NCBI RefSeq assembly: GCF_020623625.1
Contig: NC_060206.1
Location: 682,001-746,000, forward strand
Origin: Saccharomycodes ludwigii
Lineage: Eukaryota > Ascomycota > Saccharomycetes > Saccharomycodales > Saccharomycodaceae
Direction: 5' to 3'
Length of the DNA stretch: 64,000 nucleotides
Shown: in pieces, positions 48,547-57,766 of the stretch
How positions within the stretch are numbered: the first letter of the stretch is position 1
How the letters are laid out: every line of letters starts with the position of its first letter
Made by a program: the position numbers and the translations under genes
The notes under the pieces: model-generated
Databases searched by the model: none
What the model was told of the DNA's origin: nothing
What the model saw: only the letters and a program-made list of their open reading frames with translations

Positions 48547-49095
48547 GGTAAATAGAATATCACTATTTTAATGGTTTTTATATGTTGTTAGTGTATAATG
48601 TATTACGATAGCAGGGGGGGGTGGGTATAAAACCTTATAGTGGGTTGATGACTAGAAAAAAATGATTGAAACGATGGGAAAAAGACAAAAAAAGTATTTA
48701 ATGAATATAAATTTGCTCCTTAAAATTTATTTACTGCGAGTTTGAGAAGCAGGGGGGGAAAAAAGCACTAATAATAAAAAATTTGTTTATCCTTAAAAAT
48801 GCTTGTAGTTGTCCGCGCGGTTTTGGTAATTATATCCGAAGTGTTTCGGGACATGAACTACGGTAAATTGTAACCCGGTCTGTTTTTGTCTTTCAGCTTT
48901 GCTTTTGCCCCCTTTAAAATATATTAATAGCATCATCATCACCAATTTTTTTATTATTATTATATGTGTTTAGTACTCAATTGTTCTTTTACAACACGAG
49001 CCTATAAAAGCAAAAACAAAAAAATAAAATAAAAAACCCCCCCCCCCCCCCCCCCCCCCAATAAAAACAACAATCCATCAAGTAATAACTTCCTT
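48547..49095. promoter_or_regulatory. Divergent promoter region, RRD1 / IMP2'
   Basis: About 550 bases. It contains two short G runs (48613 and 48752), ATCCGAAGTGTTTCGGGACA (about 48833-48852), GTAACCCGG near 48880 (one base off a Reb1 core) and the long C run in the IMP2' leader. No gene. Confidence 0.6.
49037..49059 (+). repeat. Run of 23 C just upstream of IMP2'
   Basis: An uninterrupted 23-base C homopolymer ends 36 bases before the IMP2' ATG, flanked on both sides by A-rich sequence, so it probably lies in the 5' leader of the mRNA. The opposite strand is G23. Such a GC homopolymer is exceptional in this AT-rich window; assembly error in its length is possible. Confidence 0.9.
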
Positions 49096-50136
49096 ATGTC
49101 ATCATCATCTAGAGGAAGATCCATTTTATTAAATACTTCCAGTGGAACCAATACCAATGTAAATACAGCTACCAATGTAACACCTAATATCCAAATTGTA
49201 GAAAGTGATAGATCACTATCACCGACCAATAATATCAATAATACAACACCACTTGACACCAGTATCAGCAGAGTATGTAGCGAGTCTAGAAGCCGTAGTA
49301 TTAGCCGGAGTAGAAGTTTAAGCTCTATATTCAACCAACAAAGTTTAAAGTGGACGATTATTAGAAGAAATCCCGCCGAAAGATTAAACACTGAAGACAT
49401 TGCTGCTTCGAATACTAATAACATAGGCAGCAGCAGTAGCGATCTACTTGATGATGAAAGTGATGAAGAACAAGTAAGCGACGTGGAAAATGAGGCAGAT
49501 ATAGATGCTAAGTTGACTTACGAGATGGGATCTCAAGTGTTGCCTAATTTCGAAATGAATTTAAACAGAATAGTAGAAAATTCAAAACCGTGGGTGGAAG
49601 CATATAAAGCAGAACACAAGAATGTTGCTGAGTTGATAGACACTCAAGAATTACAAGGAGGATGTAATAGAGCGAGTGTTGTAATTGGAGGGAATGCTCT
49701 TGATTCTCCTGAAAATACAAGTGGCAAATCTTACATAGTGTTTCACGATCTAACACAAGAATGCCAATATGCTCTAACTTACACTTTTGGGGCTGTTTTG
49801 AATAAGAATGACACAGTGTACATTTTACACACCGAATCTAGCGGAAGCGGTTCAAAATTACAAGAGAATGTTTTAAAAATTTTTTATCATGTGAAATTTC
49901 TATTCGACAATTTTCATACGTTGGAAGAAAAGGACATCCAAGTAGCTATTGTATCTGTAGCACACCCATATCCAAAACACTTGTTGAATACAATGGTTTA
50001 TTCATTGTCACCCACTTTAATTATTGTATCCTTGAGTGTTATCCTAGGCACGTTGTCGAATTACATTAGTACTGTACCAATGTTGGTTGTTCGTAGAAAA
50101 TTGAAAAAAGTCAAGAAACTAGGATTATACGATTGA
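49096..50136 (+). CDS. IMP2': Imp2' (Imp21) carbon-source / stress regulator
   Basis: The 346 residues equal the S. cerevisiae Imp2' length as I remember it. The N-terminal half is Ser/Asn-rich with an acidic stretch (about 112-140) and an RSRSISRSRS patch (about 61-75). The C-terminal half (about 205-346) looks like a universal-stress-protein-type alpha/beta domain (YIVFHDLTQECQYAL, NDTVYILH, VAIVSVAHPYP, PTLIIVS, VPMLVVRRK). Imp2' affects glucose derepression of maltose, galactose and raffinose use and tolerance to oxidants and DNA-damaging agents. It is divergent from RRD1 and upstream of GUT2 in the same direction, as are YIL154C and YIL155C. Confidence 0.88.
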   Translation: MSSSSRGRSILLNTSSGTNTNVNTATNVTPNIQIVESDRSLSPTNNINNTTPLDTSISRVCSESRSRSISRSRSLSSIFNQQSLKWTIIRRNPAERLNTEDIAASNTNNIGSSSSDLLDDESDEEQVSDVENEADIDAKLTYEMGSQVLPNFEMNLNRIVENSKPWVEAYKAEHKNVAELIDTQELQGGCNRASVVIGGNALDSPENTSGKSYIVFHDLTQECQYALTYTFGAVLNKNDTVYILHTESSGSGSKLQENVLKIFYHVKFLFDNFHTLEEKDIQVAIVSVAHPYPKHLLNTMVYSLSPTLIIVSLSVILGTLSNYISTVPMLVVRRKLKKVKKLGLYD

Positions 50137-50777
50137 AATTTATGAGTTGTTTAGGGATAGTGGTTCTGGTCTTAGATTTTTATAATTTTTATTATTTACT
50201 ATATACCGAAACACAAGATTATTTAATGATAACCTATTCTATATATTTATTTTCAGTTTTTGTGGATTATTTTCTTTTCTTTTTTTCTTTTTTCTTTTCT
50301 CTCTCTCTCTCTCTTATTATTTCTATTTTTGTCGAGAGTAATAGAATGAAATTATGGTTATTTTACCGGCTTTAACATTTGATGGCTATTCTCCTTTTTT
50401 TTTTTTTTTTTTCACTCTGAAAAATTAAAATGAGGTCAATCTAAAAAAAAAAAAATGGGGAGATAATCGTATTTTAATTGTTTTGGAAATAAATTCGATA
50501 AATTAATTATATAATTTACTGTAAAGAGTACACCTATTTCGTATTTGATACCCCCACTTTAAATTAGCATTATTATTCGAGATTGTTTATACCTGAATTA
50601 AAAGTGAAATCTGTTATATTAGCTTTTAATACTTTTGCTCGATTAAAAGAGATTAGATTCAATGAGAACCGTTGGTATTGTTTTGTATTATTGTTAAATT
50701 CCGATCTATTTGGATTTATAAATTTGTGGAAAGCTGATTGGTGTTTAATACGCTGTTATTTTTTAATAGTAAAAAAA

Positions 50778-50840
50778 GGAAATGGGAAGTGGGAAATGGG
50801 AAATGGGAAATGGGAAATGCGAAATGCGAAATGCGAAATG
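50778..50840 (+). repeat. 7-bp tandem array, nine units
   Basis: Nine contiguous heptamers: GGAAATG, GGAAGTG, four GGAAATG, then three CGAAATG. The block change from G to C at one unit position suggests expansion of a variant unit. Confidence 0.88.
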
Positions 50841-50885
50841 GGAACAAGGTGATATTGAAACGGGGATTGTTTAACATAAATAAAT

Positions 50886-50960
50886 AAAAACAAAAACAAA
50901 AACAAAAACACCCCACTCCCCCACCTTTTTTTGTTTTGTTTTGTTTTGTTTTTGTTTTTA
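50886..50960. repeat. Inverted pair of AAAAAC / GTTTT tracts around a CCCC-rich loop
   Basis: AAAAAC repeats (50886-50909) are followed by a C-rich 25-base spacer and then GTTTT/GTTTTT repeats (50933-50960). The arms can pair imperfectly to form a long A-C/G-T stem. It may be chance from low complexity. Confidence 0.55.
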
Positions 50961-51018
50961 CTACAAGGGGATTTTTATTGCAATATTTTTTGTACTGCGC
51001 TAAAACACAAAGATTATT

Positions 51019-51189
51019 GCGGGGGGAGAAGGAGAAAACAACGTGGGGAAAAAAGCAGTGGAAATCACACTAAAAACAAAAAAAAAAAAAAAAAAAAGGT
51101 GCGTGTGTTTTCCTGTACTTTTTTTTTTATTCATTTTTTTAGTATTATTTTTGCGGGGGCGGGGGCGGATTGCTGATGGGATTGCGGGG
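51019..51189 (+). promoter_or_regulatory. Cluster of GCGGGG (Mig1-type) sites upstream of GUT2
   Basis: GCGGGG occurs at 51019-51024, 51153-51158, 51159-51164 and 51184-51189, about 460-630 bases before GUT2. The 51019 and 51153 copies are preceded by an A/T-rich stretch, as the Mig1 consensus requires. GUT2 is glucose-repressed in S. cerevisiae, so repression through Mig1 is plausible but inferred. Confidence 0.5.
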
Positions 51190-51431
51190 TACGGAAATGG
51201 GAGCTATCAAGTCACGTGGTAAATACCATTTAGTCCCCCGTAGAAGCACCCACACACCACATACTTTATCCGATATTTTCCAAGAAAAAACAAAAAAAAA
51301 AAAAATAAAATAAAATAAAATAAAAAATAACAAAAAAATTTTTAGGTTTGAAGGAATCAACATCCAAAAAAGAAAAAAAAAACAAAGACAAAAAAATGCT
51401 TGTTAAATAAATGATCTTCCTGTTTCAAATT

Positions 51432-51441
51432 TATATATAAA
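51432..51441 (+). promoter_or_regulatory. TATA box of GUT2
   Basis: TATATATAAA lies about 212 bases upstream of the ATG, followed by a pyrimidine-rich initiator region (51480-51535). Confidence 0.6.
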
Positions 51442-51652
51442 GGAAACATCAAAATTAAATTGTTCCTGTTCTACTTTTCATTTTTTTGTTTTTTTCCTTC
51501 ATTCTTTCCTTCTTTTCTTCTTTATACCTTTTAGAATATTCAAATTATATATATATATACAAACAATACAAACACTAAAAAGGGAAAAAAAACATACATA
51601 TTTTGTTCCTTCTCCATCATTACTCATTCACAAAAAAAAAAAAATAAACATT

Positions 51653-53602
51653 ATGTTTAGTACAACACGTAGACTATTATTTTCTTCCCAAAGGAAAAAG
51701 CTTTTATTGACTGCTGTTACTGCCGCTACAGCAGTGACTCTTTACTCCTGTTCATCAAAAAACAGTATCAGAAACGATGTTCTTGAAACTGCTGCTGCCA
51801 TTGAAGCTATCGACAAAAAAATTGTTGCTCCTCCCGCAAGAAATGATTTGTTAAATAAAATATCTAAAACAAACCAATTTGATGTTTTGATTATTGGTGG
51901 TGGTGCTACAGGGACAGGTAGTGCTGTCGATGCCTCTACTAGAGGTTTGAATGTTGCCCTTTTGGAAATGAACGATTTTGCAAGCGGTACCTCTTCAAAA
52001 TCAACAAAAATGGCTCACGGTGGTGTTAGATACCTGGAAAAGGCCTTTTGGGAATTGAGTAAATCTCAATTAGATTTGGTTATCGAAGCCTTGAACGAAA
52101 GAGCTCACATGCTACATACTGCTCCACATTTATGTAAGATCTTACCTATCATGATTCCTGTTTATCAATATTGGCAAGTTCCTTATTTCTATGTCGGTTG
52201 TAAGATGTACGATTTATTTGCTGGGTCTCAAAACTTGAAACCTGCCTATTTGTTATCTGCTTCTAGAGCCGCAGAAGTTGCCCCAATGTTGGATGCTTCT
52301 AAGTTGAAGGCTGGTTTAGTTTACCACGATGGTTCTTTCAACGATAGTAGAATGGCTGCTTCTTTGGCTGTTACTGCTGTTGAAAAGGGTGCCACCGTTT
52401 TGAACTATATGGAAGTTAAGCAATTGATTAAAAACAAAGAAACCGGCAAAGTTGAAGGTTGTGTTGCTGTTGACAGAGAGACAGGTGAACGTTATAACGT
52501 TAATGCTAAAGTGGTTGTTAATGCTACTGGTCCTTTCAGTGATCGTATATTACAAATGGACAACGATAAAGATGGGTTACCAAACGATACTGCCATATTA
52601 GCCAAGGAAAACGCTCATGCTACTGTTGCCAACAAAGTTGCCGTTGCCAATCCAAATATGGTTGTTCCCTCCGCTGGTGTCCATGTTATCTTGCCATCCT
52701 ATTATTGTCCAAAGAACATGGGGTTGTTAGATGCTCAAACTGCTGATGGGAGAGTCATGTTTTTCTTGCCATGGCAAGGAAAAGTTTTAGCCGGTACAAC
52801 CGATATTCCTATGAAACAAGTTCCTGAAAATCCAACTGCTACTGAGGCAGACATTCAAGATATCTTGAAAGAATTGCAACATTATATCAAGTTTCCAGTT
52901 AGAAGAGAAGATGTGTTGAGTGCTTGGGCCGGTATCAGACCATTGGTCAAGGATCCAAGAACTTCCACTAACGGTACCACACAAGATTTGGTTAGGTCCC
53001 ACTTTTTGTTCACTTCTCCAAATAACTTAGTCACTATTGCTGGTGGTAAATGGACTACCTATCGTGCTATGGCTGAAGAAACCATTGATGAGGTTGTCAA
53101 AGTTGGTAAGTTTAATGCCAAACCATGTATTACCAGAAAGTTGAAGTTGGTTGGTGGTGAAAATTACTTGCCAAACTTTGGTGCCTTGTTATCTCAAGAA
53201 TATGGTATTTCAAGTGTCATGGCTGAATATTTAAGTAACAACTATGGTTCCAGATCGCCAGTGATCTGTGATATGTTTAAAGAAGATCCATTGAATCAAT
53301 TGCCAATTGAATTAGCCGACAAGGAGGATCTTTCCATTAATAACGGTCACATCAACTATGATTCTTTCCGTTATCCTTACACAATTGGGGAATTGAAATA
53401 TTCCATGAAATACGAATACACTAGAACTGCTTTGGACTTTTTATTGAGAAGAACAAGATTCGCATTCCTAGATGCCAAGCGTTCATTAGAGGCTATAAAT
53501 GGTACTGTTAAGGTTATGGGTGAAGAATTAGGTTGGGATGAAGCTAAGAGAGAACAAGAAGCTAAGGACGCCAGAGATTACATAAAGACTTTCGGTGTTT
53601 AA
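51653..53602 (+). CDS. GUT2: Mitochondrial FAD glycerol-3-phosphate dehydrogenase
   Basis: Gut2 oxidises glycerol-3-phosphate to dihydroxyacetone phosphate on the outer face of the mitochondrial inner membrane and passes electrons to ubiquinone. The 649 residues equal the S. cerevisiae length. A basic, Arg/Ser-rich presequence (about 1-18) and a hydrophobic segment (about 19-33) are followed by the FAD-binding GGGATGTG (about 82-89). Further conserved blocks are TKMAHGGVRYLEKAF, a GTTDIPM segment and AGGKWTTYRAMAEE. Codon bias is high. The position downstream of IMP2' and convergent with the UBP7-type gene matches YIL154C-YIL155C-YIL156W. Confidence 0.98.
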   Translation: MFSTTRRLLFSSQRKKLLLTAVTAATAVTLYSCSSKNSIRNDVLETAAAIEAIDKKIVAPPARNDLLNKISKTNQFDVLIIGGGATGTGSAVDASTRGLNVALLEMNDFASGTSSKSTKMAHGGVRYLEKAFWELSKSQLDLVIEALNERAHMLHTAPHLCKILPIMIPVYQYWQVPYFYVGCKMYDLFAGSQNLKPAYLLSASRAAEVAPMLDASKLKAGLVYHDGSFNDSRMAASLAVTAVEKGATVLNYMEVKQLIKNKETGKVEGCVAVDRETGERYNVNAKVVVNATGPFSDRILQMDNDKDGLPNDTAILAKENAHATVANKVAVANPNMVVPSAGVHVILPSYYCPKNMGLLDAQTADGRVMFFLPWQGKVLAGTTDIPMKQVPENPTATEADIQDILKELQHYIKFPVRREDVLSAWAGIRPLVKDPRTSTNGTTQDLVRSHFLFTSPNNLVTIAGGKWTTYRAMAEETIDEVVKVGKFNAKPCITRKLKLVGGENYLPNFGALLSQEYGISSVMAEYLSNNYGSRSPVICDMFKEDPLNQLPIELADKEDLSINNGHINYDSFRYPYTIGELKYSMKYEYTRTALDFLLRRTRFAFLDAKRSLEAINGTVKVMGEELGWDEAKREQEAKDARDYIKTFGV

Positions 53603-53970
53603 GTTGGTTTAATTTAATGAATATGTACACAAATGAAAAACGATAATTCCTAAAAAAAAAAAAAAAATAATAACAATAATGATGATAATGTTACAATTCC
53701 ATACGTTATATATTAAAATTCCTTTTACATAAATTTTATACCTATACATAGTTATGAAAGAAAATAATTACAAAAAAAAAAAATAAATAATGATAATTCC
53801 ATATTCTATATATTATAATTTCTTTTGCATAAGGTTTATACCCATAGATAACTATCGAGTCAAAAAAAAAAAAAGAAAAAAAATTATAAAGATTTATGTA
53901 GTTCAGTTTATTTTATTTTATTTTTATTTTAAGTAAATATATTATACAAAGTAACTATAAAATGCATATT
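53603..53970. other. Convergent intergenic region, GUT2 / UBP7, with a 70-bp duplication
   Basis: About 370 bases of A/T-rich 3' flank containing a diverged direct duplication (53691-53760 and 53791-53860) with A runs between and after the copies. No gene. Confidence 0.6.
53691..53860. repeat. Diverged 70-bp direct duplication, 100-bp period
   Basis: Bases 53691-53760 and 53791-53860 align without gaps at roughly three quarters of positions (shared blocks AATTCCATA, TATATATTA, TTATACC). Each copy is followed by an A run. It reads as an old tandem duplication of a 3'-flank segment. Confidence 0.75.
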
Positions 53971-56900
53971 TTAATTAATCCTCTCATAGAATAATACATA
54001 CACGTCTCTACTAGAGACACTGATAACACCTTCATCAATATCACCATGATTATTATCTAATTTTACAGCTTCGTCATCGAAATAATACCATCTTTGGGCA
54101 TCTTTATTTAAAGAATGATTCAAATCCTTGTTAACTAATGCAGTGTAATGCCCACTAATCAAATTGCCTGAATGATTTACCAGTCCATATAGCCTATATT
54201 TTACAACACTGTTATTTTTTAAAACAATATTCAATATTAGAGGGTAGGTGACAATAGCGTCATTTTTCTTTGTCAAATCGTAATAAAATCTTGATAGATG
54301 CACGATTAATATAGGTGGCATTGTAATAAAATTCAAAGACTTTAAGGTAGTTAATTTTCCGGACCAACCCTTGCCATTGTTCCCATCATCTGTAGTGTTA
54401 TTCAGTTTACTTGAATTGTTAACGTTTTCTGTATTACTGGAGTGTGATTTCCAAAGCCTTCTTTTTAAAGAGGAATCTGACGGACTTATTAGAATATTTT
54501 CCTCATTGGATGTCGAGCCATTGGCTTCTTTTCTGAAGGGACTTCTAGATCTCAGATAATGATGTCCGTGATGAAAGTTGAAGAAACCTTTGCTGCTTTT
54601 GTTTGAAGAGTGATTGTTGTTTGATTCTGTATTATCTTCCTTGTTCGTTTTAATATGTGCACGACTACGAATGTTTTCTTTTTCTTTAAAACTTGAATGC
54701 TGTGTACCACATTTTGGACAATCCCATGCATTATCACCAGCCAAGATTTCATCATTAGTGAACAAATTGATACAATCTTCCAACTTGATTTTTTTTTTCT
54801 TTTTGGTTTTCAACAATTTACTAGATTCAACTCTCGGAATAGCTAGAGACAAAACATAAAACGTTGAGTAATTGTACGACGAATACCCACATCGTTGACA
54901 TTGTAAACAGTTTTCTATTTGACCTTGAAATATTTCATCAATAGGAGACACACCATTTGAATTGAAATTCTCTTCAAACCACTTATCATACATTTTAGGA
55001 TTAACACATAGTAAATCGTCTGAATGCAAGAGCAAATTAGGATAATCTTTTAAAACAGTCTCTTTATTTGACAACTCATCATGCAATTGGTCCAATACAA
55101 ACAATAAAAACTCTTGGGTATCCTGTTGGTCCGTTGGAATATTCAAATCTGGTCTCAACAAATTACAACTTTTCAAAAACCCACTAGGGACCACAGAACA
55201 TCCACCATTCATGTACATTTTAGTAAATATGGTATGGAAAGATTTTGACAACTGATACTTTTTTTTATATTCTGGTTGAAAGTACTCTCTGTATTTGCTT
55301 GATAAAAAGATACCACGAAAGACGGGTGTGCCAAATAGACATTGTACCATTGCATTGATATAGCATGTGTTTCCCAAATTTCTTAATCCTGCCACCGACA
55401 GTGAAACATACTCATTAGAACTGGCTTCAATTGTTGGAATACCGTGTATCAATATCGCTTGGTTTGATGGGGTGCGCGCCAACTCTTTTGTATTATACGA
55501 TCCGTTTTGCAGTCGCTTTTGCGGTATTGGCATTCTTGGACGATTGTAGGCTGTAGAAGCGTTTTGTGAAACTAGTATTTTGGGTGGCAACGCAGGTGGC
55601 TGGCTTACAGACGACATATCTGCTACACCGGAGAGAAGTACTTTGTCTATGTTCTTTGTAGCATCAAAACTGCTACCACTGCTGTTGCTACTAGTGGAAG
55701 ACGAGTTTGCCAGACTAGTGGATGTCACGTGTGGATGCTGATGTGTGTGGTGATGGGTGTCTTCGCGTCTGTAGAGATAAGCAGAAGAGTTAAAATTTGG
55801 CGATTCTTTGCCTTTTATATGCAAGAGTTTTTTCCACTGATCATATCCTCCCAGTAGAATCTTTGGTGTATGTTGCAATTTTAAATCAGATGTGTACAGT
55901 ATTTGGAAGAATTTCAATTGATAGTCAAAATCAATATTCATATATGTTTTCATGTCCGTATAGTAAACCACATACTTAAAAGAGGATATATTGTTAAACA
56001 GTTTATATTGATCATTGGGTAAACTAGTCTTCAAAGTGCTATCTAACTGAATAGCTGATTCAAGAATTTTCCCGCCATTGGGGCTTTTGAACAAACTTGG
56101 ATCGATGTTAATAATGTATTTGCTAACCAAATGATTGGCTTCATACCTTTTCCGTAATCTTAAGTCAATAAGCAACAGTTCATTACTCTTATTTTGATCC
56201 GATAGTATTCTAAACAAATTTTCTGCAGATATCGATGACGTTGTTTGTACTTTTAATAACTGCACCATTGAATCGTCTTGTTCCTCTTCTTCATTTGGCC
56301 ACATATATATAGAATGATACGAGTCCTTTCTATGTGTTTGGTAGCGATTAACATCGAAGGTGGAAGTGTTTGTATAGTCTTTGTTAAAAGCTGGCGAAAA
56401 AAAGGGTGGCTGTTCCTGAAGTTGTGTAGGGGTTTTATTAATAATAGATGGTACTATCAAGTGATCATTTCTTGTGGTTTCTGGTGCTTTCCAAAAAATG
56501 GAATTGTCATCATCATCTTCGTCTTCATCGTCATCATATTCCTCTCCTCTTTCTCTATCATTTCCTTTATAATTGGGATAATTTTTGGAAGCTACGTTAT
56601 TGTCCTGATTATTAATTGACAAATTTTTTGATTTGGTACTTGTGATTGAATATGCCCTTCTTCTATTAATTTTTGTTACGTCATTTACCACTTGATTTTG
56701 TTGTAAAATATTTGTAACTTGGTTAACTACCATTAATAGAACATTGCTCATATTAGATTCATCTTGATATATTTTCCTCATGTCTAAATATAAAGAGTAT
56801 GATTTATTAATGCTGTGAAATTGGATTGATTCTGGTATAATTAGATATATATAGAAAGAACCAATAATGAATTCTACCAAACCAAAAATATCATCTTTAT

Positions 56901-57150
56901 TATCATTACTGCCGTTATCTATAGTAGTATCAATGATATTACCTTTTTTTAATTTATTATTCAGCCATGATTTGTACTGTTCAAAATGATATTCAGTTTC
57001 TTCCAACAAATCAATTAAATTTTCTAGCTTCAGTTTTGGAAACTTTGGTTTCACATAATAGCTGAAAGTGCTTTTCACAATGTTTAATAGTTCTCTGGAA
57101 TATTCAGGAGTATATGAAGAAAATGGTAGCTTTGGTAGATTATCAGCCAT
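53971..57150 (-). CDS. UBP7: Ubiquitin-specific protease, Ubp7/Ubp11 type
   Basis: This 1059-residue deubiquitinase is close to S. cerevisiae Ubp7 (1071); Ubp11 is shorter (717). A rhodanese-like domain (about 310-440, LLLIDLRLRKRYEANHL) lacks an obvious active-site Cys, as in Doa4/Ubp5/Ubp7. The USP catalytic domain (about 587-1058) has Cys596 in NLGNTCYIN, a zinc-ribbon with CxxC pairs (CQRCG and CPKCG), and His1001 in SGHYTALV. The middle is Ser/Asn-rich. It lies between GUT2 and BAS1, which combines the neighbours of YIL156W (UBP7) and YKR098C (UBP11). Target ubiquitin conjugates are unknown; the family is linked to endocytic sorting. Confidence 0.93.
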   Translation of the reverse strand: MADNLPKLPFSSYTPEYSRELLNIVKSTFSYYVKPKFPKLKLENLIDLLEETEYHFEQYKSWLNNKLKKGNIIDTTIDNGSNDNKDDIFGLVEFIIGSFYIYLIIPESIQFHSINKSYSLYLDMRKIYQDESNMSNVLLMVVNQVTNILQQNQVVNDVTKINRRRAYSITSTKSKNLSINNQDNNVASKNYPNYKGNDRERGEEYDDDEDEDDDDNSIFWKAPETTRNDHLIVPSIINKTPTQLQEQPPFFSPAFNKDYTNTSTFDVNRYQTHRKDSYHSIYMWPNEEEEQDDSMVQLLKVQTTSSISAENLFRILSDQNKSNELLLIDLRLRKRYEANHLVSKYIINIDPSLFKSPNGGKILESAIQLDSTLKTSLPNDQYKLFNNISSFKYVVYYTDMKTYMNIDFDYQLKFFQILYTSDLKLQHTPKILLGGYDQWKKLLHIKGKESPNFNSSAYLYRREDTHHHTHQHPHVTSTSLANSSSTSSNSSGSSFDATKNIDKVLLSGVADMSSVSQPPALPPKILVSQNASTAYNRPRMPIPQKRLQNGSYNTKELARTPSNQAILIHGIPTIEASSNEYVSLSVAGLRNLGNTCYINAMVQCLFGTPVFRGIFLSSKYREYFQPEYKKKYQLSKSFHTIFTKMYMNGGCSVVPSGFLKSCNLLRPDLNIPTDQQDTQEFLLFVLDQLHDELSNKETVLKDYPNLLLHSDDLLCVNPKMYDKWFEENFNSNGVSPIDEIFQGQIENCLQCQRCGYSSYNYSTFYVLSLAIPRVESSKLLKTKKKKKIKLEDCINLFTNDEILAGDNAWDCPKCGTQHSSFKEKENIRSRAHIKTNKEDNTESNNNHSSNKSSKGFFNFHHGHHYLRSRSPFRKEANGSTSNEENILISPSDSSLKRRLWKSHSSNTENVNNSSKLNNTTDDGNNGKGWSGKLTTLKSLNFITMPPILIVHLSRFYYDLTKKNDAIVTYPLILNIVLKNNSVVKYRLYGLVNHSGNLISGHYTALVNKDLNHSLNKDAQRWYYFDDEAVKLDNNHGDIDEGVISVSSRDVYVLFYERIN

Positions 57151-57708
57151 TTTCTAATTTTTATTTATTTATTTATTTATTTATTTATTTCTATTAATTA
57201 TTGTAAAATCAGTAATTTTTTTTTTTTTCTTTCTTTCTTTTGAAAGTAAAAAGATAATCAGAGACAGCAAAAATTTATCAAGATTAAATAAATCGAAATG
57301 GGTTTTATTTATGCTTTTTGCAACCTGAACCGCCTCCCTTTTTATTTATTTTATTTATTTGTTTATTAAAAGAAAAAGATTTGTCCGAAATTATTCGGAT
57401 AAAATGTAATAATCCGAATTACTCAACATACGGAAACACGGATATTTGATTTTCGGATATAATGCAAACCGGGTAACAATGTCATCAGAACTTAAATAAA
57501 AAAAAAAAAGAAAGAAAAAAAAAAAAAAAAGAAAGTGGGTATATAAACGATAACCTTTCCTTTTTCTTTTTCTTTTACTTTGCAATGATTTAAAAAAAAA
57601 AAACCTCCCCCCATCAATCATTCTCAATTGTTTGTGTTCAATATAATCACTGTTCAGACCTCCCCCATTCCCTTAATTGTCTTATCAATATTATACTTTC
57701 AAATCTTA

Positions 57709-57742
<34 letters not shown>

Positions 57743-57766
57743 TTTTTTTGGAATCTGTCATTAATA
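57151..57766. promoter_or_regulatory. Divergent promoter region, UBP7 / BAS1
   Basis: About 620 bases. It contains a (TTTA)n run (57160-57188), at least five TCCGAA/TTCGGAT-type motifs between 57384 and 57456, a Reb1 core CGGGTAA (57470-57476), A tracts and a T run of about 24 bases directly before the BAS1 leader. An upstream in-frame TTG at 57677 is not a start. Confidence 0.65.
57470..57476 (+). promoter_or_regulatory. Reb1-type site CGGGTAA between UBP7 and BAS1
   Basis: The core in AACCGGGTAACAAT is a full Reb1 match, 291 bases before BAS1 and 320 before UBP7. Reb1 sites are common at nucleosome-depleted divergent promoters. Confidence 0.55.

Larger units (their letters stand above)
50137..51652. 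other. Long intergenic region, IMP2' to GUT2
   Basis: About 1.5 kb, the longest gene-free stretch here. The left part is A/T-rich 3' flank with TC dinucleotides (50300-50314). The middle holds a 7-bp tandem array (50778-50840) and an A/C-rich to G/T-rich inverted pair (50886-50960). The right part holds GCGGGG sites, GTCACGTG (51211-51218), TCCGATA near 51259 and a TATA box. Small frames are present but none looks like a gene. Confidence 0.6.

Noticed and set aside
57677-57766. 30-codon N-terminal extension of BAS1 from a TTG
   Set aside because: Starts at a non-ATG codon and is encoded by TA and T runs (Ile/Tyr then Phe); the ATG at 57767 begins a plausible N-terminus. The TTG at 33157 before MCM10 was rejected likewise.
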